Below, piece after piece: positions 59,418 through 64,000 of a DNA stretch of 64,000 nt. Below the pieces are notes generated by a model. That model ran no database searches. It was not told where the DNA came from and was given only the letters and a program-made list of their open reading frames with translations. This DNA comes from Mycolicibacterium mageritense (GTDB lineage: Bacteria; Actinomycetota; Actinomycetes; Mycobacteriales; Mycobacteriaceae), in contig NZ_AP022567.1 of assembly GCF_010727475.1 (NCBI RefSeq), positions 682,001 to 746,000 of the forward strand, given 5' to 3'. The first letter of the stretch is position 1. Each line of letters opens with the position of its first letter. Position numbers and translations under genes: made by a program.

Positions 59418-60711
59418 TCCGGCGGAAGCCGAACAGCAAGCGTCGTCAGGTTTCTCGCGGCGCAAGCTGTTCGGCGCGGCGGGCGTCACCGCCGCGGTGG
59501 TCGGCGCGGCCAGCGCGGGTGCGCTGGCCGGCCGGGCCTCGGCCGCCAGCACGTCAAACGGACTGCTGCAGGGGCCCGTGCCGTTCCGCGGCGAACGCCA
59601 GGCCGGAATCATCACCGAAGCCCAGGATCGGATGCACTTCTGCGCATTCGACGTCACGACCGACAACCGTGACGACGTCATAGCACTGCTCAAACAGTGG
59701 ACCCAGATGGCCGAGCGGATGACCCGCGGTGAGGAGACCGAGGCAGGCGGTGCGGTCGACGGCAATCCGTACGCGCCGCCGTCCGACACCGGCGAAGCGC
59801 TGGGCCTGCCCGCGTCGCAGCTCACCCTCACCATCGGCTTCGGGCCGTCGTTCTTCGTCAAGGACGGCAAGGACCGGTTCGGTATCGCCGACAAGCAGCC
59901 CGCCGAACTCAAGAACCTGCCCAAGTTCCCCAACGAGACGATGGACCCGGCGAAATGCGGCGGTGACATCTGCGTGCAGGCCTGCGCCAACGACCCGCAG
60001 GTGGCGGTGCACGCCATCCGCAACCTGGCCCGGGTGGGGTTCGGCACCGTCGCGGTGCGCTACTCACAGCTCGGGTTCGGCCGCACCTCGTCGACCACGC
60101 GCGATCAGGCCACACCTCGAAACCTGTTCGGGTTCAAGGACGGTACCGCCAACTTGAAGGCCGACCAGACGGACCTGCTGGACAAACACGTGTGGGTCGC
60201 CGACGGGGACGGGCCCGCCTGGCTGACCGGTGGCAGTTACCTGATCACCCGGCGCATCCGGATGCGCATCGAGAACTGGGATCGCACCACCCTGCTCGAG
60301 CAGGAGCGCGTGATCGGGCGGCAGAAGGGCAGTGGCGCGCCCAACGGCCTCAACGAAGAGTTCGACGAGCTCGACTTCGACCTCACCGACGACAAGGGCA
60401 ACCCGCGGATCGACGTCGACGCGCACGTGCGGCTGGTGTCGCCGGAGCATCTTGGTGGCATCGAGATCCTGCGCCGCGGTTACAACTTCACCGACGGTTC
60501 GGACGGGTTCGGCCATCTCGACGCAGGCTTGTTCTTCATCGCGTTCGTGCGTAGCCCCGAGAAACAGTTCATCCCGATGCTGGGCGAGATGTCCCGCAAG
60601 GACGCGATGAACGAGTACATCACTCACACGGGAACGGCCATCTTCGCGTGCCCGCCCGGTATCCGCGAAGGCGATACGTCCGCCTATTGGGGTTCTACGC
60701 TGTTCGCCTGA
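59398..60711 (+). CDS. efeB: EfeB, Tat-exported DyP-type haem peroxidase
   Basis: The 437-residue protein starts at GTG 59398 within the end of efeO. A twin-arginine signal SRRKLFGAAG with a following hydrophobic stretch directs it to the Tat pathway. The DyP motif is G245-F-K-D248-G-T, the haem-ligand His is in DAHVRLVSPEHLGG, and a distal Arg occurs in the GIEILRRGYNF segment. EfeB oxidises ferrous iron or releases iron from haem for EfeUO. It differs from the cytoplasmic DyP at 5693, which has no signal peptide and a variant GFRDR motif. Confidence 0.95.
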   Translation: MSSPTSDPAEAEQQASSGFSRRKLFGAAGVTAAVVGAASAGALAGRASAASTSNGLLQGPVPFRGERQAGIITEAQDRMHFCAFDVTTDNRDDVIALLKQWTQMAERMTRGEETEAGGAVDGNPYAPPSDTGEALGLPASQLTLTIGFGPSFFVKDGKDRFGIADKQPAELKNLPKFPNETMDPAKCGGDICVQACANDPQVAVHAIRNLARVGFGTVAVRYSQLGFGRTSSTTRDQATPRNLFGFKDGTANLKADQTDLLDKHVWVADGDGPAWLTGGSYLITRRIRMRIENWDRTTLLEQERVIGRQKGSGAPNGLNEEFDELDFDLTDDKGNPRIDVDAHVRLVSPEHLGGIEILRRGYNFTDGSDGFGHLDAGLFFIAFVRSPEKQFIPMLGEMSRKDAMNEYITHTGTAIFACPPGIREGDTSAYWGSTLFA

Positions 60712-60712
60712 C

Positions 60713-61066
60713 TCACCGGCAACAGTTGGGGTCGAGCACGGTGCACAGGGCCTGCATGGCAGTAGGCCGCACGCGGTGGAAGACGTTCATGCCACGCCGC
60801 TCCGATTCCAGCAGGCCCGCCTTGCGGAGTTGACCAAGGTGATGGCTCACGGTCGACTCGGTGACGCCCAGAACCGCGGCCAGGTCACCGCTGACCTGCT
60901 CCCCCGCGTCGAACAGGTGCGACATGATCTTGACGCGCACCGGATCGGCAAGTGCCTTGAGCCGCATGGCGATCTGCAGCGCGTCATCGTCACTGAGCGG
61001 CCCGGCCGCAACGGGCGCGCAACACACCGGGGTGGACATGTCGATCACCGGCAACGACTTCGGCAT
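60713..61066 (-). CDS. ArsR/SmtB-family repressor of the arsenic module (Rv2640c-like)
   Basis: The 117-residue protein has the ArsR winged helix (LKALADPVRVKIMSHL, VTESTVSHHLGQLRKAGLLESERRG) with Cys pairs at both ends (TPVCCAP near residue 15 and DPNCC at the C-terminus) but no CxCD motif in the recognition region, so it senses through an N/C-terminal cysteine site as in the Corynebacterium-type ArsR group. ATG 61066 is chosen because the operator dyad covers the next upstream ATG (61093). It is divergent from arsI, as Rv2640c is from cadI. It ends one base from efeB. Confidence 0.85.
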   Translation of the reverse strand: MPKSLPVIDMSTPVCCAPVAAGPLSDDDALQIAMRLKALADPVRVKIMSHLFDAGEQVSGDLAAVLGVTESTVSHHLGQLRKAGLLESERRGMNVFHRVRPTAMQALCTVLDPNCCR

Positions 61067-61086
61067 GTGTCCATGGTGCCACCTTA

Positions 61087-61100
61087 TTGACATATATCAA
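61087..61100. promoter_or_regulatory. ArsR operator 1
   Basis: TTGACATATATCAA is a near-perfect dyad with TTGA/TCAA arms in the arsR1-arsI intergenic region, close to the arsR1 start. It shares its ATATAT core with the dyad at 61131. Confidence 0.6.
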
Positions 61101-61130
61101 AAAAGGTGGCAAGTTGAGGGCACCTACTAA

Positions 61131-61146
61131 TTCGATATATGTCGAA
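61131..61146. promoter_or_regulatory. ArsR operator 2
   Basis: TTCGATATATGTCGAA has perfect TTCGA/TCGAA arms and lies 21 bases before arsI. With the dyad at 61087 it makes a symmetric divergent control region. Confidence 0.65.
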
Positions 61147-61166
61147 TCAGATTCAGGAGGTCTCAC

Positions 61167-61595
61167 ATGTCCCGCGTCCAGCTCGCACTCAACGTCGATG
61201 ACCTCGACGAGGCGATCACGTTCTACTCCAAGCTGTTCAACACCACCCCCGCCAAGGTCAAGCCGGGCTATGCGAACTTCGTGGTCACCGAGCCACCGCT
61301 GAAGCTCGTGCTGCTGGAGAACCCGGGACAGGGCGGCAGCCTCAACCACCTCGGCGTCGAAGTCGCATCGAGCTCGCAGGTGCATGCCGAGATCGCGCGG
61401 CTGACGGGCGAAGGGCTGTTCACCGAAGAAGAGCTCGCCACGACGTGCTGCTTCGCCACGCAGGACAAAGTCTGGGTGACCGGTCCGGGCGGCGAGAAGT
61501 GGGAGGTCTACACCGTGCTGGCCGATTCCGAGACGTTCGGGCCCGCGCAGGATCAGCTCGACGTTTCGGCCGGCAAGGGGGCGTGCTGCGGCTGA
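61167..61595 (+). CDS. ArsI/CadI-type vicinal oxygen chelate protein (C-As lyase-like)
   Basis: The 142-residue protein starts at ATG 61167 with GGAGG eight bases upstream. It is a glyoxalase-fold protein: RVQLALNVDDLDEAITFYSKLF, a metal His in LNHLGVEV, the cysteine pair in ATTCCFATQDKVWV that binds trivalent organoarsenicals in ArsI, and the metal Glu in KWEVYTV; it ends with CCG. ArsI removes methyl or aryl groups from As(III) compounds; the M. tuberculosis homologue is CadI (Rv2641). It sits in an arsenic module, which favours the ArsI role. Confidence 0.9.
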   Translation: MSRVQLALNVDDLDEAITFYSKLFNTTPAKVKPGYANFVVTEPPLKLVLLENPGQGGSLNHLGVEVASSSQVHAEIARLTGEGLFTEEELATTCCFATQDKVWVTGPGGEKWEVYTVLADSETFGPAQDQLDVSAGKGACCG

Positions 61596-61634
61596 GCCGG
61601 CACTTTTTGAACCGCGCCGCACTTGCCTCGTGGA

Positions 61635-61665
61635 TTCGATAGATGTCAATATCGACAGGTGTCGA
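61635..61665. promoter_or_regulatory. ArsR operator 3 before arsR2
   Basis: TTCGATAGATGTCAA (61635-61649) and TCGACAGGTGTCGA (61652-61665) are two adjacent dyads resembling the operators at 61087 and 61131. The second overlaps the arsR2 start codon, so autorepression is likely. Confidence 0.55.
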
Positions 61666-62018
61666 AGTCACCACAGACCAACACCGACTGCTGCCCGCCG
61701 GGCGCGTTGTTGCGTGAACCGCTGTCCGCCGAGGCTGCCACGAGGATCGCGACCAAACTCAAGGCACTGGGCGATCCGGTGCGGCTGCAGTTGTTCAGCC
61801 GGATCGCCAGTCACGCCGGCGGCGAGGCGTGCGTATGCGACATCTCCACGGGCGTCGACGTCAGCCAGCCCACCGTTTCTCATCACCTCAAGGTGCTGCG
61901 CGACGCCGGGCTGCTGACATCGGAGCGCCGGGCGTCGTGGGTGTATTACGCGGTGGCGCCGGAAGCACTTTCGCAGGTCTCGGCCGTGTTCGAAATCCTC
62001 GACGGGGCGCGCACATGA
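61659..62018 (+). CDS. arsR: ArsR, arsenite-responsive repressor
   Basis: The 119-residue protein starts at GTG 61659. It has DCCPP near the N-terminus, ALGDPVRLQLFSRI, the classical arsenite-binding ACVCDIST motif in the alpha3 region, and the recognition helix VSQPTVSHHLKVLRDAG. As(III) or Sb(III) binding to the cysteines releases it from DNA. It overlaps acr3 by four bases (ATGA). It is the Rv2642 type, distinct from the divergent ArsR-like gene at 60713, so the module has two repressors. Confidence 0.93.
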   Translation: MSKSPQTNTDCCPPGALLREPLSAEAATRIATKLKALGDPVRLQLFSRIASHAGGEACVCDISTGVDVSQPTVSHHLKVLRDAGLLTSERRASWVYYAVAPEALSQVSAVFEILDGART

Positions 62019-63082
62019 CCGACACCGTTGCCGCCGCACCGCACGCACCGGGCAAGCTCTCCACGCTGGACCGGCTGCTGCCCGTGTGGATCGGATTGGC
62101 GATGGCCGTGGGACTCGCGCTGGGCCGCCTTGTCCCCGGACTGAACACGGCGCTGGAAAAGGTTCAGATCGACGGCATTTCACTGCCGATCGCACTGGGA
62201 CTGCTGATCATGATGTACCCGGTGCTGGCCAAGGTGCGTTACGACCGCCTCGACGCCGTGGCGGGCGACCGCAAGCTGCTCATCTCCTCGCTACTGCTGA
62301 ACTGGGTGCTCGGGCCCGCGCTGATGTTCGCGTTGGCCTGGCTGCTGCTGCCCGACCTCCCCGAATACCGCACGGGACTCATCATCGTCGGGTTGGCCCG
62401 CTGCATCGCGATGGTCGTGATCTGGAACGACCTCGCGTGCGGCGATCGCGAAGCCGCCGCGGTGCTGGTGGCGCTGAACTCCCTGTTCCAGGTGGCGATG
62501 TTCGCCGTGCTCGGCTGGTTCTACCTGAGCGTGGTACCCGGCTGGCTCGGCCTGGAACAGACCACCATCAATGCCTCACCGGGGCAGATCGCACAGTCGG
62601 TGCTCATCTTCCTCGGCATCCCGTTGCTGGCCGGCTACTACTCGCGCCGCGTCGGGGAGAAGACCTTGGGCCGGGACTGGTACGAGAGCAGGTTCCTGCC
62701 TGCCGTGGGCCCGTGGGCGCTGTACGGACTCTTGTTCACCATCGTGATTCTCTTTGCGTTACAAGGTGATCAGATCACCAGCCGCCCACTGGACGTCGTC
62801 CGCATCGCGGTGCCGCTGCTGGCCTACTTCGCCATCATGTGGGGCGGCGGCTACGCCCTCGGCGCCGCACTCGGGCTGGGCTATCGACGCACCACGACAC
62901 TGGCATTCACGGCCGCGGGCAACAACTTCGAGCTGGCCATCGCGGTCGCGATCGCGACCTTCGGCGCCACATCGGGCCAAGCCCTGGCCGGTGTGGTCGG
63001 ACCGCTCATCGAGGTGCCCGTCCTCGTCGCGCTGGTCTACGTATCCCTGGCGCTACGCAGCCGATTTCAGGAGCGAGCATGA
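62015..63082 (+). CDS. acr3: Acr3-type arsenite efflux transporter
   Basis: The 355-residue protein has ten hydrophobic segments and Acr3 motifs: MMYPVLAKVRYD, GLARCIAMVVIWNDLACGDREAA with the Cys needed for arsenite, GYYSRR and FTAAGNNFELAIAVAIA. It exports As(OH)3 from the cytoplasm. It is translationally coupled to arsR upstream and arsC downstream by four-base overlaps. In M. tuberculosis, as I recall, Rv2643 fuses the two activities; here they are separate. Confidence 0.95.
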   Translation: MTDTVAAAPHAPGKLSTLDRLLPVWIGLAMAVGLALGRLVPGLNTALEKVQIDGISLPIALGLLIMMYPVLAKVRYDRLDAVAGDRKLLISSLLLNWVLGPALMFALAWLLLPDLPEYRTGLIIVGLARCIAMVVIWNDLACGDREAAAVLVALNSLFQVAMFAVLGWFYLSVVPGWLGLEQTTINASPGQIAQSVLIFLGIPLLAGYYSRRVGEKTLGRDWYESRFLPAVGPWALYGLLFTIVILFALQGDQITSRPLDVVRIAVPLLAYFAIMWGGGYALGAALGLGYRRTTTLAFTAAGNNFELAIAVAIATFGATSGQALAGVVGPLIEVPVLVALVYVSLALRSRFQERA

Positions 63083-63489
63083 AGAAACCGACCGTGCTGT
63101 TCCTGTGCACGCACAACGCCGGGCGCTCCCAGATGGCGCTCGGGTTTTTCAATCATCTCGCCCGAGGTCACGCGCTCGGCTGGTCAGGCGGTTCGGAACC
63201 GGCTGATCAGATCAACCCCGCCGCGGTCGCCGCGATGGCCGAGGTCGGAATCGACATCACGCGTGAGTATCCCAAGCCGTGGACCGACACCGTGGTGCGC
63301 TCGGCCGATGTCGTGGTGACGATGGGCTGCGGCGACACCTGCCCGTATTTTCCCGGAAAGCGTTACGAGAACTGGGAATTGCCCGATCCGGCGGGCCAGC
63401 CCGTCGACATCGTCCGCGGCATTCGCGACGACATCGAGCAACGCGTGCGGGGCCTGCTGACGGACCTGGGGGTGACCGTCACCCAGTAG
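63079..63489 (+). CDS. arsC: ArsC, low-molecular-weight phosphatase-type arsenate reductase
   Basis: The 136-residue protein starts at ATG 63079, overlapping acr3. The P-loop C10-THNAGRS17 is near the N-terminus and a second Cys motif MGCGDTCPYFPGK follows, with WELPDPAGQPVDIVRGIRDDIEQRV at the end. This is the LMW-phosphatase type ArsC; in mycobacteria such enzymes are expected to use mycothiol or thioredoxin to reduce arsenate to arsenite for Acr3. Confidence 0.94.
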   Translation: MKKPTVLFLCTHNAGRSQMALGFFNHLARGHALGWSGGSEPADQINPAAVAAMAEVGIDITREYPKPWTDTVVRSADVVVTMGCGDTCPYFPGKRYENWELPDPAGQPVDIVRGIRDDIEQRVRGLLTDLGVTVTQ

Positions 63490-63510
63490 GGAATCCGCAG
63501 CCGGCGCGGA

Positions 63511-64000
63511 TCAGTCGCCTGCCTCGGCGACCGGATCCTCGGAATCGGTCTGCGCCTCGTCCGGCTCGTCGGCGGGTTGCTCGTCGGCAGCGTCAGGCTC
63601 GGACTCGGGCTCGAGCTCCGCGGGCCAGTATGCGCGCCACTCCTCTTCGGTGATGGTGCCCAGCGGCGTGACGTCGAGTTCCTCGGGGACATCTTCACCG
63701 CGACGGCCCGCAGCGACGTCGATCTCGACCTGGCGCACGGTGTCCATGAACTCCAACACCGCTGTGCGCAGTTCGTTCTCGGCATCGGTGTCGGCCGACA
63801 CCGTCACGGACGTGAGACCCGCGGGGACCAGATCCGGTGGCAGGCCTGCCTGTGCGACCCGGGCGAGCACTTTCTGCGCCAACGCCAGAGCGGGCTGTCC
63901 CGTGGGCACATCGTCCATCGACGAGACGAATGCCTTCTTCCGCAGCTTTTCTTCAGCCTTGCGCTCTTCCCACTGGGCCAGCTGCTCGTCCAGCGAAATC
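63511..64000 (-). CDS. mazG: MazG nucleoside triphosphate pyrophosphohydrolase, C-terminal part (5' end outside window)
   Basis: The frame is open from the right edge to a stop at 63511, giving 162 residues of the C-terminus. The visible part begins ISLDEQLAQWEERKAEEKLRKK and continues VPTGQPALALAQKV, SADTDAENELRTAVLEFMD and ELDVTPLGTITEEEWRAYWP, matching, from memory, the C-terminal half of M. tuberculosis MazG (Rv1021). An acidic Glu/Asp/Ala tail ends it. MazG hydrolyses (d)NTPs, including oxidised ones. It is convergent with arsC. In M. tuberculosis it lies directly next to lpqU; here efeUOB and the ars genes separate them. Confidence 0.92.
   Translation of the reverse strand, partial: ISLDEQLAQWEERKAEEKLRKKAFVSSMDDVPTGQPALALAQKVLARVAQAGLPPDLVPAGLTSVTVSADTDAENELRTAVLEFMDTVRQVEIDVAAGRRGEDVPEELDVTPLGTITEEEWRAYWPAELEPESEPDAADEQPADEPDEAQTDSEDPVAEAGD

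Noticed and set aside
1..64000. CRISPR arrays, insertion sequences and prophage genes
   Set aside because: No regularly spaced repeats, transposase motifs or phage structural genes were seen on either strand.

Overview
The window is high-GC actinobacterial DNA from a fast-growing mycobacterium, most probably Mycolicibacterium smegmatis or a close relative. The block mazG - lpqU - eno - ftsB/divIC - DUF501 - ppx - kdp has the gene order known from Mycobacterium tuberculosis (Rv1021-Rv1031). PE-PPE-type hydrolases, DUF4193, MPT63-like and mycothiol-type ArsC proteins are also mycobacterial. A P1B4 cobalt ATPase next to an NmtR regulator and an Lgt homologue fits what I remember of M. smegmatis. 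The species call is inference from memory; no database was searched.

Layout. 1-5 kb: secreted proteins (an exported protein cut by the left edge and a PE-PPE hydrolase), a small acidic protein and a TfdA/Rv3406-type dioxygenase. 5.1-8.9 kb: an overlapping operon with a cytoplasmic DyP-type peroxidase, two uncharacterised partners and a BASS-family transporter, meeting a LuxR/MalT-type ATPase regulator (8.9-11.1 kb). 11-24.5 kb: mixed housekeeping and accessory genes (CotH-like kinase, DUF4193, cupin, a large one-TM protein, hydrolases, dehydrogenases, a DUF805-DUF6891-tandem-DUF2625 operon, GNAT, cutinase, secreted lipase). 24.5-26 kb: a less GC-rich stretch with one anchored protein and a tRNA-Leu(UAA). 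26-30 kb: a quinone oxidoreductase, a broken Ddn-family gene and three tandem, translationally coupled proteins that look like PLP-decarboxylase barrels without the catalytic lysine.

30-40 kb is a potassium region: an orphan second KdpA on the minus strand, divergent from a complete kdpFABCDE operon. That operon starts with an unannotated 27-residue membrane peptide and carries a perfect 21-bp inverted repeat inside the start of kdpB. 40-45 kb holds a CrtI-like oxidoreductase, an SRPBCC protein, an SDR and a propionyl-CoA synthetase-type ligase. 45-52 kb couples metal handling (CtpD, NmtR, a two-peptide locus encoding a Cys/His-rich metallothionein-like peptide behind a leader ORF, a ZIP transporter) to an overlapping operon of an Lgt-like transferase, two small membrane proteins and a radical SAM enzyme with the N-terminal Cys pattern of the tetraether-lipid-synthase type. 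I judge this the best candidate for an undescribed system.

52-57 kb is the conserved ppx-DUF501-ftsB-eno-lpqU block. Compared with M. tuberculosis it is separated from mazG (right edge) by two modules: efeUOB iron uptake behind a possible IdeR box, and an arsenic module (arsR1 - arsI/cadI - arsR2 - acr3 - arsC) with matching dyad operators. No insertion sequence, prophage, CRISPR array or rRNA gene was seen.
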